From positions 1 to 24,870 of IMG/VR virus record IMGVR_UViG_3300034019_000940: DNA of 24,870 nucleotides. The stretch is one strand, 5' to 3'. The translations under genes were made by a program, and so were the position numbers. The stretch comes from a virus. Positions 1 through 8,252 of this stretch are shown here, one piece after another (position 1 is the first letter of the stretch; every line of letters begins with the position of its first letter). The notes beneath the pieces were generated by a model. That model was not told the DNA's origin. It did no database searches and saw only the letters and a program-made list of their open reading frames with translations.

Positions 1-2
1 AT

Positions 3-266
3 GGGGAGTTCGTTGTTAACGCTCGTTCAACTCAGTTATTCAAACCATTGTTAACTGCAATCAATGACGCAGGAGCACTACCTCAATTCGCAGTAGGTGG
101 AATGGTTAACAAACAGAATCAACCACAACAAGATAATAGTGCAAGGATTGCTGAGGTTATACAACAGACATTCCAAAATCAACCAATTAGAACATTCGTA
201 ACAGCGACAGATATATCAAATCAACAACAATTTGATAGAGTAATTAAATCTCGTTCGTTGATATAA
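3..266 (+). CDS. Tail tape measure protein, C-terminal end (partial)
   Basis: The reading frame is open from the left edge of the window, so only the last 87 residues of a longer protein are present. They begin GEFVVNARST and continue to a Gly-rich AVGGMV stretch. A 'GEFVVNA' segment followed by '.. lf.plL.aIN' close to the C-terminus is typical of phage tape measure proteins, which set tail length and occupy the tail lumen. The tail ends with polar Gln/Asn-rich sequence. The internal ATG at 48 is not a believable start because the family motif lies upstream of it. The gene is followed by 38 bp and then the protease gene. The identification rests on one short motif and position beside virion genes, so it is likely but not certain. 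Confidence 0.72.
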   Translation, partial: GEFVVNARSTQLFKPLLTAINDAGALPQFAVGGMVNKQNQPQQDNSARIAEVIQQTFQNQPIRTFVTATDISNQQQFDRVIKSRSLI

Positions 267-291
267 AAATTGGAACATTTTATTAAAACAA

Positions 292-299
292 ATATTTAT
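292..299 (+). promoter_or_regulatory. ATATTTAT element before the protease gene
   Basis: ATATTTAT ends 5 nt before the ATG at 305. The same octamer lies 4 nt before three other starts (6424, 19552 and the minus-strand gene starting at 15687). It could be a phage-specific promoter giving a near-leaderless mRNA, or a translation-initiation signal. AT-rich DNA makes chance matches possible. Confidence 0.35.
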
Positions 300-304
300 A
301 AGTA

Positions 305-1933
305 ATGAATCCTACTCGTATTATTGAACTTTTTATTGATGATGAGTTTGAGGAAAGTGGTATTGAAGCAATCTCACTTGTATCAAGACCTGCTCACGAT
401 GAGCAGTGGATTGCTTTTGGTCACGATGAAGAAGTTGAAAAGTTAGAACCCAAATACAATATTGTCGCAGATGACTTCTGTTCACACAACCCAAAATTAG
501 ACCAATTAGGAGAGCCTTATTCTCAATTGATAGAAGAAGGTTGGGAAGTAATTAAAGTCGAAAAAATCACACCTATGATGGTTCAGAAGATGAACCAAGA
601 GAGGTTCTCAGAACCAAACGAGCCATCATTCTTAGATAATGACCAATTTAGAGTTAGATTCAAGTATGTAGGTCCAAGAGATGAGAAGAACAGACAGTTC
701 TGTTCTGATATGTTATCCAAGAATAGAGTTTATAGACAAGAAGATATTGATGAGTTAACTGATTCAGTTGCTAATGAAGAATTTGGTTTCTATAACATCT
801 TTTTGTGGAGAGGTTCATTTAACTGCCGTCACACTTGGGTTAGATTATTATACGCACCGACTGGTAAAATTAGAAACTCAGGTTCATCAACAAGAGGTGT
901 TGAAGATACAAGTGCTCAGTCATCAAATCTTCAACCCGATACAAGAACAGAAACAACAATCAACTCACCAAATCCATCTAAACAATGGAAACCTGGTATG
1001 CCAAGAACAGGTCCAAATCTTTTTAAGAAAGATGAAATGGGACTTGAAGATGCTTGTTGGGAAGGATATGAACCAATCGGGACTAAGATTCTTGATGGTA
1101 GAGAAGTTCCAAACTGTGTTCCAATTAAGATGACTGAGGATGATTTTGCAGATACAATATCTGACTACCCTGAGGGTGTTAAGAACGCAGCAAAAAGTGC
1201 TGTTGAATATGCAGACAAAAACGGATGGGGTTCTTGTGGTACAGGTGTAGGAAAACAGAGAGCATCTCAACTTGCAAAAGGTGAGAACATCTCAGTGGAT
1301 ACATTAAAAAGAATGTATTCATACCTATCAAGACACAAGACAGATTTAACCAAATCAAAATCATATGATGATGGTTGTGGTAAATTGATGTATGATGCGT
1401 GGGGTGGTGAAGCAGGACTCAAATGGTCAGAAAGAAAACTGAAACAATTGGAGAAGGAAAAAATGACCTTCGCAGTTGCGGATGAAGACAAACAAATCCT
1501 TGTGGGTGCAGCGATGGTGCCAAACAAAATGATTCACAGATACGATGACTTGGGGAATATGTACTATGTATATTTTTCCAAAGCGTCAATCCGTAAAATG
1601 GCAGACCGTTTCCTCAAACAGAAACGCACTGACGAAACCTCCATAGAACACAACGGCATTAAGTTAGGTTCAGACAAAGTTTACATTACAGAATCTTGGG
1701 TTTCAGAAGACCCTATCAAAGACAAATCAAATATGTATGGTTTTGAACTACCATCAGGAACATGGTTTGTTCAGATGCGAGTTGAGGACAAGAAGATATG
1801 GAAATTAGTAAAAGATAATATGTTAACTGGATTTTCCGTAGAAGGATTATTCGGTAACAAATCTGTTTTCTCAAAAGAAGACAAACAAATAAACCAAATA
1901 AAGCAAATACTTAAATCAATAACAGATGAATAG
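305..1933 (+). CDS. Fused MuF-like / XkdF-type prohead protease (Peptidase_S78_2-like)
   Basis: This 542-residue protein has several modules. Residues 1-40 carry an IDDE...ISLVSRPA..W segment that I associate with prohead proteases of Bacteroidota phages. Residues ~115-185 look like the C-terminal part of a MuF-type minor head protein (C133, then GSFNCRHTW with C174 and H176). Residues 250-275 carry CWEGYEPIG...PNCVP. Residues 288-380 match a phage domain with GWGSCGTGVGKQRA and LSRHKTDL motifs. Residues ~387-516 match the XkdF serine protease family, with IEHNG (H449) and GFSVEG (S511) as likely catalytic residues. Such proteases trim scaffold and capsid during head maturation. The scaffold-like and capsid genes follow directly, and the next gene overlaps by 8 nt. 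The protease call is strong; the roles of the fused middle domains are inferred. Confidence 0.85.
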   Translation: MNPTRIIELFIDDEFEESGIEAISLVSRPAHDEQWIAFGHDEEVEKLEPKYNIVADDFCSHNPKLDQLGEPYSQLIEEGWEVIKVEKITPMMVQKMNQERFSEPNEPSFLDNDQFRVRFKYVGPRDEKNRQFCSDMLSKNRVYRQEDIDELTDSVANEEFGFYNIFLWRGSFNCRHTWVRLLYAPTGKIRNSGSSTRGVEDTSAQSSNLQPDTRTETTINSPNPSKQWKPGMPRTGPNLFKKDEMGLEDACWEGYEPIGTKILDGREVPNCVPIKMTEDDFADTISDYPEGVKNAAKSAVEYADKNGWGSCGTGVGKQRASQLAKGENISVDTLKRMYSYLSRHKTDLTKSKSYDDGCGKLMYDAWGGEAGLKWSERKLKQLEKEKMTFAVADEDKQILVGAAMVPNKMIHRYDDLGNMYYVYFSKASIRKMADRFLKQKRTDETSIEHNGIKLGSDKVYITESWVSEDPIKDKSNMYGFELPSGTWFVQMRVEDKKIWKLVKDNMLTGFSVEGLFGNKSVFSKEDKQINQIKQILKSITDE

Positions 1934-2714
1934 TAAACAAGCATTAGACAGGATTATGAAAATCCTAAATCTAACTACACAAAAATTTTATGAAGCGAAA
2001 ACCGACCAGGGAATTGCAGTTAAAATTGATGGTGAGTTGGAGTTGGGTGCTCCAATCTATGTCGCAACGGATGAGGGTATGATACCCGCTCCCGCTGGAA
2101 CGCACAAACTCGATGATGGTTCTGAAATCGAAGTTGATGAAGAAGGAAAAGTATCCAAAATTAAAATGGGTGCAATGCCTGACGCAAAACTCGAAGACAA
2201 GAAAGAAGAAGAATCAATCAAGGATGAGAATATGTCTGAGAAGTTCGCTGATGTTAAGATGAAAGACGGAAAGGTAGTTAGAGTTGAAGGTGAAGAACCA
2301 ATGGTTGGTTTGATGGTGAAACTCGTTAACTATGATGGAACTCTTACAGCAATAACAGATGGAGTTTACGAAGCTGAGAATGGAAAGAAAATCAACATTG
2401 TTGGTGGTTCTATTCAAGGTGTAGACGAAGCAGATGAATCAGCAGCGGAAAAAGAAGTTGAGGATATGGAAGATGATATGATGTCTGCTGAAGAAGTGGC
2501 AGAATTATTCTCTCAAGCACTCAAAAAAATCGAGTCAAAAATTGACCAAATCTCTGCTAAACAAAAAGAACTTGAAGGTAATTTCCAAAAGTTTTCAAGT
2601 GAACCAGCAGGTCAAAAAGTGTTCACACAAAAAACAATAAACGAAAACTTCTCGAAAACAGAAGATAAATTAGAGTCATTCAAGAGATTGAAAGCAGCTC
2701 TAAACAGAAACTAA
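1926..2714 (+). CDS. Putative scaffolding protein
   Basis: The gene overlaps the protease by 8 nt and lies just upstream of the major capsid gene, the usual place for a head scaffold. The 262-residue product is strongly acidic. An N-terminal part of short beta-like repeats (GAPIYVATDEG, VKMKDGKVVRVEGEE, YEAENGKKI) is followed by an Asp/Glu-rich stretch at ~165-185 and a helical, coiled-coil-like C-terminus (~185-262, ALKKIESKIDQISAKQKELEG). Acidic and helical composition, position, and a neighbouring protease fit a scaffold that is cleaved and released. I recognise this gene arrangement from Bacteroidota phages, but the sequence has no diagnostic motif, so the function is inferred from context. 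Confidence 0.6.
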   Translation: MNSKQALDRIMKILNLTTQKFYEAKTDQGIAVKIDGELELGAPIYVATDEGMIPAPAGTHKLDDGSEIEVDEEGKVSKIKMGAMPDAKLEDKKEEESIKDENMSEKFADVKMKDGKVVRVEGEEPMVGLMVKLVNYDGTLTAITDGVYEAENGKKINIVGGSIQGVDEADESAAEKEVEDMEDDMMSAEEVAELFSQALKKIESKIDQISAKQKELEGNFQKFSSEPAGQKVFTQKTINENFSKTEDKLESFKRLKAALNRN

Positions 2715-2738
2715 ACAAAAAATAAAATAGATAATAAA

Positions 2739-3698
2739 ATGAAAAACAAATTATCCAAAATGAAATTTAACTACGATTTGTCGGGCTTGGCAAATTATGT
2801 AGACCAACTTTCATCTGATATCATTTCTGAGGCAGTCCTTACACCACAGACCATGAAGTATGTAAATACAATTCCTGGCATAAAGGGGACGCAAAATGTT
2901 AACTTACTTTCAGAAACATTAGTAGTACAAACAGGAACAACTTGTGGTTGGGAAAATTCTGGAACAACAACATTTACTGTTGCTCCATTAACAGTTCAAA
3001 GTTTGAAAGTTAACACTTCACTTTGTTTACAAACCTTAAATGAAGTATGGTTAGGTCAATATTTGAATGCAGGGTCATACAATGAAAATGCGCCGTTTGA
3101 ACAGGCGATAATTGATTTGCAGACCCGTCAGATAAAGCGTTATAACGAAGATTTGCTTTGGAATGCAACAAGTGGTTCTTCAACTTTCTCAGGATTCATT
3201 GAGTTGGTAAATAACACTGCTGGTGTTGTTAAATTAACTGGTCAAACAGCATTATGTTCTGTAACAGGAGCAACAATTCAAAACAAAGCAGAAAGAGTTC
3301 TTGAACAAGTAGATAACATAATCGAAGCGTTAGATAGAAATATCTATTCTCGTGAAGACATTATAATTTTCATGTCCGAGCAGCAATTCAAATGCTATTT
3401 GAAGTCGATTCGTCAGGTGAATAACTTCCATTTCACTGAACCAACATTAGGTCAAGTGTATGAAACATTCCATCCTCAAACACAGTATAAAGTTGTAGGC
3501 GTGCCGGGCTTAAATGGTTCGAACTTAATCGCAGCAGCACCGCAGCAATATTGGTTAGTTGGCGTTGACCTTATGAGCGACGAAGATACATATCGTAGTT
3601 GGTTTTCACTTGATTTTCAAGAAGTCCGCGTGATGGCCGCATGGAAACTGGGCACACAAATTGCGTTTCCGCAGTTTTTTGTAACTAACGGTCTTTAA
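2739..3698 (+). CDS. Major capsid protein
   Basis: The 319-residue product resembles the major capsid proteins of Bacteroidota siphoviruses. It has an N-terminal helical segment, SEAVLTPQTMKYVNTIPGIKG, a beta-rich middle (LVVQTGTTCGW), a conserved ENAPFEQAIIDLQTRQIKRY-like region near residue 120, and a C-terminal LDFQEVRVMAAWKLGTQIAF segment. An HK97-type fold is expected from its position after protease and scaffold genes. A second in-frame ATG at 2760 could be the start; neither has a Shine-Dalgarno sequence. A 13-bp hairpin follows 5 bp after the stop codon. The main uncertainty is the N-terminus. Confidence 0.85.
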   Translation: MKNKLSKMKFNYDLSGLANYVDQLSSDIISEAVLTPQTMKYVNTIPGIKGTQNVNLLSETLVVQTGTTCGWENSGTTTFTVAPLTVQSLKVNTSLCLQTLNEVWLGQYLNAGSYNENAPFEQAIIDLQTRQIKRYNEDLLWNATSGSSTFSGFIELVNNTAGVVKLTGQTALCSVTGATIQNKAERVLEQVDNIIEALDRNIYSREDIIIFMSEQQFKCYLKSIRQVNNFHFTEPTLGQVYETFHPQTQYKVVGVPGLNGSNLIAAAPQQYWLVGVDLMSDEDTYRSWFSLDFQEVRVMAAWKLGTQIAFPQFFVTNGL

Positions 3699-3703
3699 TA
3701 TTC

Positions 3704-3734
3704 ATAATGATTGGGGTTCGTCCCCAATCATTAT
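3704..3734 (+). terminator. 13-bp hairpin after the capsid gene
   Basis: ATAATGATTGGGG at 3704-3716 is the exact reverse complement of CCCCAATCATTAT at 3722-3734, with a 5-nt loop TTCGT. The sequence after the stem (TTCAATAAAC) is not a strong T-tract. It may be a weak terminator or a 3' stabiliser for the capsid message. Confidence 0.65.
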
Positions 3735-3767
3735 TTCAATAAACTAAAAAAATTAAATCAATATAAA

Positions 3768-4298
3768 ATGAGTTGCAATGTAAGTAGTGGAATTGCGTTA
3801 GGTTGCCGTGATGTAGTCGGCGGCGTACAAACCATATGGATTACAGACCAAGACAATCTCGCATCCATCACAAAAAACACAGGCGATACAATTACTCAAA
3901 TCAGTGGAACTGGAAGTTATTACGAATTTCAATTAATTCGTACTTCAAGTCAATATACTGAGACGGTAAATGCGTCACTTGAAAATGGAACTGTGTTCTA
4001 CACACAAGAATTGGTAACATTTTTCTCTAAGTTAGAACAATCGAAAAGAAATATTTTGAAAACACTTGCTCAATCTCCAAAACTATCAATCGTAATGGAA
4101 GATAATACAGGTAAGTACTTTCTGCTTGGCGAAGTATATGGTTCATTCGTGAGTGCTGGTTCATCAGTTACGGGCAAGGCACTGGGCGACGCTCAGGGGT
4201 ATAATATTACCTTCCAAGCGTTGGAACAGAACCCGATGTGTGAACTGAGTGGTCCTTTATCATCAGTTGTTGCAGGTATCACGGTGGTATCCGCTTAA
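3768..4298 (+). CDS. Putative tail tube (major tail) protein
   Basis: The 176-residue product begins MSCNVSSGIALGCRDVVGG. This is a family I know from Bacteroidota phages, usually encoded beside the major capsid gene. A later segment (YFLLGEVYGSFVSAGSS followed by ALGDAQGYNITF) has the beta-hairpin pattern of tail-tube-like proteins, which would line the tail as stacked rings. I chose ATG 3768 because an upstream in-frame TTG at 3711 lies inside the hairpin and would add 19 unrelated residues. Hairpins at 3704-3734 and 4313-4352 bracket the gene, consistent with a separately processed abundant message. Family membership is fairly sure; the tube role is inferred. Confidence 0.6.
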   Translation: MSCNVSSGIALGCRDVVGGVQTIWITDQDNLASITKNTGDTITQISGTGSYYEFQLIRTSSQYTETVNASLENGTVFYTQELVTFFSKLEQSKRNILKTLAQSPKLSIVMEDNTGKYFLLGEVYGSFVSAGSSVTGKALGDAQGYNITFQALEQNPMCELSGPLSSVVAGITVVSA

Positions 4299-4312
4299 TA
4301 AATTTTCTATAC

Positions 4313-4352
4313 AATCACAGGGGGGATTAATACCCCCTTGTGATTATTTTTT
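4313..4352 (+). terminator. Rho-independent terminator
   Basis: AATCACAGGGGGG (4313-4325) pairs with CCCCCTTGTGATT (4333-4345), 13 pairs including one G-T, around a 7-nt loop. Six T follow at 4347-4352. It separates the tube-like gene from the fibre-like gene. Confidence 0.8.
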
Positions 4353-4358
4353 ATCGAG

Positions 4359-6188
4359 ATGATTCTTCTAAAAACAAACCAATTAAATAAGATTGTTGTA
4401 ACCGTTTCTCAGAACGCAGAACTTGCGAATCCTGAGTGGTTATTCTCGTTTACACATATCTTCTCAAAAAGAAGAGTAACAATGATTTTATCTAACATCT
4501 CAACACATAGAGTTAGATATGACGAGTTTGAATTTATTGAAGGACAAAATCCTGGTGAGATTGCATTTCCTTACACAGGGCAATACAACTATGGAATTTG
4601 GGAGCAGCCCGCTGGTAGTGGGAATCTTGACCCAGTGTATGCATACAACCTCGTGGAGTCAGGTATTGCGTTGTTGATTGCACAATCTGCAAACACTACG
4701 AATGATTACTTTATGGAATTCATTTCCAATGATGAAGATGATTCCAATATTATATTCGCTCCTGATGAATTAAATCCACCATCACCAACTCCAAGTGTAA
4801 CTGCGTCTCAAACTGTTACACCAACAATAACTCCATCGAATACACCGACACAACAATTTACTCCGACACCAACTCAAACACCAACGAGAACAGGAACACC
4901 TACGCCTACTACAACAACTACATTAACTTCAACGCCAACAAATACTCAAACACCTACACCTACTACTACAACCACATTGACTGCTACCCCTACACAAACT
5001 CCTACTAATACTGAAACTCCAACTAACACACCAACAAATACTACAACTCAGACCCAAACTCCAACACCATCAATTACAGCAAGTCAAACTCAGACACCAA
5101 CACCGTCTATTACGGCAAGTCAAACACAAACTCCAACTAATACTGAAACCCCTACTCCAACTCCTACAATTACAGCAAGTCAAACACAAACTCCAACACC
5201 GTCTATTACAGCAAGTCAAACTCAGACACCAACTAATACTCAAACTCCAACACAGACACAAACTCCTACAATTACAGCAAGTCAAACTCAGACACCAACA
5301 CCAAGTATAACCGCATCACAAACACAAACACCAACTAATACTCAAACTCCAACACAGACACAAACTCCTACAAGAACGGCGTCTGTTACACCAACTCCAA
5401 CAGCAACTCCACCAGCAGGTCTTACACAAGCGAATGATTATTTGACCGCTATTGTTAACGCAGGTGCTACAGGTATTACATCAACAGTTTCTGCCGCTAC
5501 ACAAACATTATTTACAAGTTTATGGTCTAACAGTTTGAACACGAAAATGATTGCGATGTATCCATTCTTGGGTGGTAATAGTAGTGGATGTAAATTCAAT
5601 GCAATTGACCCACAAGACACAAATGGTGCATACAGATTGGTCTTCAATGGTGGTGTTACATTCAATGCTTCAGGTGTTACCTTCAACGGTAATAACGGAT
5701 ACGCCAACACATATCTATCAGGAAATACAATTACTCCAAACGATAACCACTTGTCTGTCTATATGAGAGATAACACAGCAGTCAACTCGAAGACATATTT
5801 GGGTTATGCTGACGGTTCAACAAACTTCTTGATATCAAATGGTGGTGATAACAATCACTATTATTATTATGGATTAGATACTGCGGGTATTGTTAGCACA
5901 ACATCAGCAACAACAAGTGGATTGAATCTAATTTCCACTACTGCAACAACTTTCCAAAATCTTTATAGAAACGGTAGTATTGTGATAACCAATAGTGGAG
6001 CAGCAACAGGTTCTACAAATCAAGAATTATTAATCGGGGCATTAAACAATGCAGGAACAATTATTCAGTATTATGGAAATGAATATAGATTTGTTACTAT
6101 TGGATATGGATTGAGTGAAGTACAACAATCAACTCTATCTTCAATAATAAACACATTCCAAACAACTCTTGGAAGAAATACATATTAG
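4359..6188 (+). CDS. Virion fibre protein with Pro/Thr stalk and lectin-like C-terminal domain
   Basis: The 609-residue protein has three parts. Residues 1-140 form a beta-rich domain ([31 protein letters not shown]) that I associate with N-terminal virion-attachment domains in Bacteroidota phages. Residues ~140-352 are a Pro/Thr/Gln-rich low-complexity stalk containing repeated [12 protein letters not shown] units. Residues ~353-609 are Gly/Asn/Thr-rich and look like a LamG/concanavalin-like lectin fold ([42 protein letters not shown]). The architecture of anchor, flexible rod and carbohydrate-binding head suggests a fibre or capsid decoration that contacts the host surface. It starts 6 nt after a terminator. 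Domain names are judged by eye. Confidence 0.65.
   Translation: MILLKTNQLNKIVVTVSQNAELANPEWLFSFTHIFSKRRVTMILSNISTHRVRYDEFEFIEGQNPGEIAFPYTGQYNYGIWEQPAGSGNLDPVYAYNLVESGIALLIAQSANTTNDYFMEFISNDEDDSNIIFAPDELNPPSPTPSVTASQTVTPTITPSNTPTQQFTPTPTQTPTRTGTPTPTTTTTLTSTPTNTQTPTPTTTTTLTATPTQTPTNTETPTNTPTNTTTQTQTPTPSITASQTQTPTPSITASQTQTPTNTETPTPTPTITASQTQTPTPSITASQTQTPTNTQTPTQTQTPTITASQTQTPTPSITASQTQTPTNTQTPTQTQTPTRTASVTPTPTATPPAGLTQANDYLTAIVNAGATGITSTVSAATQTLFTSLWSNSLNTKMIAMYPFLGGNSSGCKFNAIDPQDTNGAYRLVFNGGVTFNASGVTFNGNNGYANTYLSGNTITPNDNHLSVYMRDNTAVNSKTYLGYADGSTNFLISNGGDNNHYYYYGLDTAGIVSTTSATTSGLNLISTTATTFQNLYRNGSIVITNSGAATGSTNQELLIGALNNAGTIIQYYGNEYRFVTIGYGLSEVQQSTLSSIINTFQTTLGRNTY
4776..5415 (+). repeat. Pro/Thr-coding repeat tract
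   Basis: About 640 bp encodes a Pro/Thr/Gln stalk. A 36-bp (12-residue) unit [12 protein letters not shown] recurs, interspersed with [12 protein letters not shown] variants. Copies differ at many synonymous positions, so the protein repeat is conserved better than the DNA. The opposite strand has long open frames here that are repeat shadows. Confidence 0.85.
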
Positions 6189-6190
6189 TT

Positions 6191-6403
6191 ATGACTCAAT
6201 TGATTGCAGTATTAACAGTTGAACAAAAGGATTCTCTAATTGGAAAATTGGTTTGTCCTGATGTTTATTTTAATCCAATACAGGATGTTAATCTCGATTG
6301 GTTTATTTCCGTTGAGGAAATTGATAACTCAATTTATCCTGAGAACGAATGGGTAAAATCTTTACCGTTATCAGAATATCCTGGTCCACTCGAAGATGAA
6401 TAA
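6191..6403 (+). CDS. Small hypothetical virion-module protein (70 aa)
   Basis: The ATG lies 2 nt after the stop of the fibre gene, so the two are probably co-translated. The product is small and acidic with a conserved-looking core, VYFNPIQDVNLDWFISVEEI, then WVKSLPLSEY. I recall similar small proteins located next to fibre genes in Bacteroidota phages, but no function is known to me. It could be a fibre-associated or fibre-assembly factor; that rests on gene position only. There is no signal peptide or membrane segment. Confidence 0.6.
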   Translation: MTQLIAVLTVEQKDSLIGKLVCPDVYFNPIQDVNLDWFISVEEIDNSIYPENEWVKSLPLSEYPGPLEDE

Positions 6404-6411
6404 AAAAAGAT

Positions 6412-6419
6412 ATATTTAT
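6412..6419 (+). promoter_or_regulatory. ATATTTAT element before the portal gene
   Basis: The octamer sits 4 nt upstream of ATG 6424, after an A/T-rich run. The same element and spacing occur before the tail chaperone gene (ATG 19552) and the minus-strand gene. This placement argues for 6424 rather than 6418 as the portal start. Confidence 0.35.
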
Positions 6420-6423
6420 GAAT

Positions 6424-7629
6424 ATGAACGAATCTGTAAATGAAAATAATATCCTAAAAGTTTTCGATTTTGCACCCGCACAGGTGCCTCTAATTGAGGA
6501 GAACTTAATCGTAAACACAAGAACGCCATGGGTGTACTACGGGGTTGCGAACCTTGCACCTCAGGAACTTATTCGTTTATACAATACTTCTCCAACGCAT
6601 CGCGCATGTATTACTTCAAAGTGGTATGGAACGAGAGGAGAAGATATTAAATTAACATCGGGAGAAAATGATAGACTGGTAATGGTTAATTCTCTTGGAG
6701 ACAAGATGTATGACCTATGGAATAAGACGATTCTCGACTTCCTGCTCTATGGCTCGTTCGCAATAAATTGTGTATGGCGTCGTGATAGGTCTATGGGATT
6801 CGAAATGTATTACATGGATATGTCTAAATTGAGAGCAGAAAAATCTGATTTTCACGACAGAATAAATAACTGGTACTATTGTGCGGATTGGGCATTCCCG
6901 AAGAAATTCGTTCCTCGTAAATTGCCAGCATTCAATCCAAATACAGAAGAACCAAGTCAGGTTTTTGTATATTCTACTCACTCCGCAGGAAATAACTATT
7001 ATTCAACACCAACTTTTTGGGGTGCTGCCACCGCAATTTCTACTCAAATCGAAATATTCAACTGGCATTTCAACAACATTGTTAATGGATTATCTCCATC
7101 ACTTTTTGTTGGTATCAATTCAGGCGTGCCAGACCCTGAACAGCGCGAACAAATCTATAATAACCTTCTCGCAAAATATGCGGGAAGTAACACATCGGGC
7201 AAATTATTTCTTACATTCAGCGACGGAAAGGACCAAGCGCCAACCATAGAACCCATACCACATAACGGTTCTGATTCAATGTGGACAGAACTTAATGATA
7301 TGGTTCAACAAGCAATCTTAACTGCACATCAAATTTCATCACCTGAATTATTGGGAATTGTTACTCCTGGTCAGTTGGGCAATCCAGACCACCTTGAAGC
7401 TCAGGACCACTTTTTTAATTTAGTAATCAAACCTTTGCAGCGAGAAGTGAAAAGTGTATACGAAAGATTATTATTACTCCGTGATGGTAAACCTGCGGAG
7501 ATTGAAGTAGACCAATTTGAGATGGTTACGATTGCAGACAAAGCACCAATTAAGGTCGAGGAAATCGATGAGAAGAAAGATGTCTCAGTTGATGAGAATA
7601 AAAATTTGAATGAAAATATAACAGAATGA
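6424..7629 (+). CDS. Portal protein
   Basis: The 401-residue product has the order of segments expected of a phage portal. An N-terminal region with LIRLYNTSPTHRACITSKW resembles the early helix where portals carry 'hr.ci..ka'. A central core follows (LLYGSFAINCVWRRDR, then YYMDMSKLRAEKS). The later stretch FNNIVNGLSPSLFVGINSG and the segment ILTAHQISSPELLGI...LGNPDHLEAQDHFF match the 'aH.vp..llG' region and the C-terminal helices. The portal forms the dodecameric DNA gate at one capsid vertex and docks terminase. Another in-frame ATG at 6418 would add two residues. The next gene overlaps by 4 nt (ATGA), so it is in the same operon. Confidence 0.9.
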   Translation: MNESVNENNILKVFDFAPAQVPLIEENLIVNTRTPWVYYGVANLAPQELIRLYNTSPTHRACITSKWYGTRGEDIKLTSGENDRLVMVNSLGDKMYDLWNKTILDFLLYGSFAINCVWRRDRSMGFEMYYMDMSKLRAEKSDFHDRINNWYYCADWAFPKKFVPRKLPAFNPNTEEPSQVFVYSTHSAGNNYYSTPTFWGAATAISTQIEIFNWHFNNIVNGLSPSLFVGINSGVPDPEQREQIYNNLLAKYAGSNTSGKLFLTFSDGKDQAPTIEPIPHNGSDSMWTELNDMVQQAILTAHQISSPELLGIVTPGQLGNPDHLEAQDHFFNLVIKPLQREVKSVYERLLLLRDGKPAEIEVDQFEMVTIADKAPIKVEEIDEKKDVSVDENKNLNENITE

Positions 7630-8231
7630 GTCAAGCACTAATCCCACAGAACATACTCCTCGTGAGCGAAAACAAGCTGAAAAATTTTAGCGACATTGAC
7701 CAAAATGTTACCAGTTCAGTTCTTTTGCCGTTTATTGGCGTTGTGCAACAGACGAAGTTAGAGTATATCATCGGTGCCCGCTATTATAGAACTCTTCTAA
7801 CACAAGTATCAGGTTCAACACTCACAGATATCAACAATAACTTTCTTCAATATTTCGTTCAACCAATGCTCATCTGGGCCGCGTATGCCGAGGCGTTGCC
7901 ATCGATTTTCATGCGTATAAAAAATAACGGCATAGTTACGGGTGCTGAGAATACTGTTACCATCAAAGAGATGGAGTATATGCAAACGAGAGCGGATGAT
8001 AGGAGTCAATTCTTTGAACAACGAATGATACAAGAATTGATATTCAATTCAAACAATTATCCTGAGGTATATTCTTGGACAACTCGTGATGGTTTACAGC
8101 CGCACTTGGGCAAGAACTATTATAGTGGCATCCACTTAAATAATGGTCAATGGTATAACTCCATCGAGAATGTAAGATTCCCTGGTATGGTTTACTACGC
8201 TGACCCAACTTACTATTGTTGTGGATTATAA
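7626..8231 (+). CDS. Head-tail connector-like protein
   Basis: The gene overlaps the portal stop by 4 nt. The 201-residue product has an N-terminal helical part (FSDIDQNVTSSVLLPFIGVVQQ, then IIGARYYRTLL) and a central segment typical of Bacteroidota phage proteins that I associate with DUF6712, ending in an aromatic, Asn-rich tail (PTYYCCGL). In tailed phages the gene after the portal often encodes the adaptor that binds the portal ring and begins the neck. The adaptor role is inferred from location and overall helical pattern; the family assignment is from memory. Confidence 0.6.
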   Translation: MSQALIPQNILLVSENKLKNFSDIDQNVTSSVLLPFIGVVQQTKLEYIIGARYYRTLLTQVSGSTLTDINNNFLQYFVQPMLIWAAYAEALPSIFMRIKNNGIVTGAENTVTIKEMEYMQTRADDRSQFFEQRMIQELIFNSNNYPEVYSWTTRDGLQPHLGKNYYSGIHLNNGQWYNSIENVRFPGMVYYADPTYYCCGL

Positions 8232-8252
8232 ATAAAATAAAACGAGACAGAT

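Noticed and set aside
965-1527. Several minus-strand open frames under the protease gene
   Set aside because: They have no start signals, overlap each other and mirror a well-supported + strand gene.
3711-3767. Upstream in-frame TTG start for the tail tube-like gene
   Set aside because: It lies inside a perfect hairpin, adds unrelated residues, and the family start MSCNVSSG is at 3768.
5070-5285. Minus-strand open frame with many Cys, Trp, Ser and Leu
   Set aside because: It is a shadow of the [12 protein letters not shown] repeat on the + strand.
4776-5415. Possible CRISPR-like or iteron array
   Set aside because: Units are coding, vary in length and sequence, lack unique spacers and stay in frame with the fibre gene.
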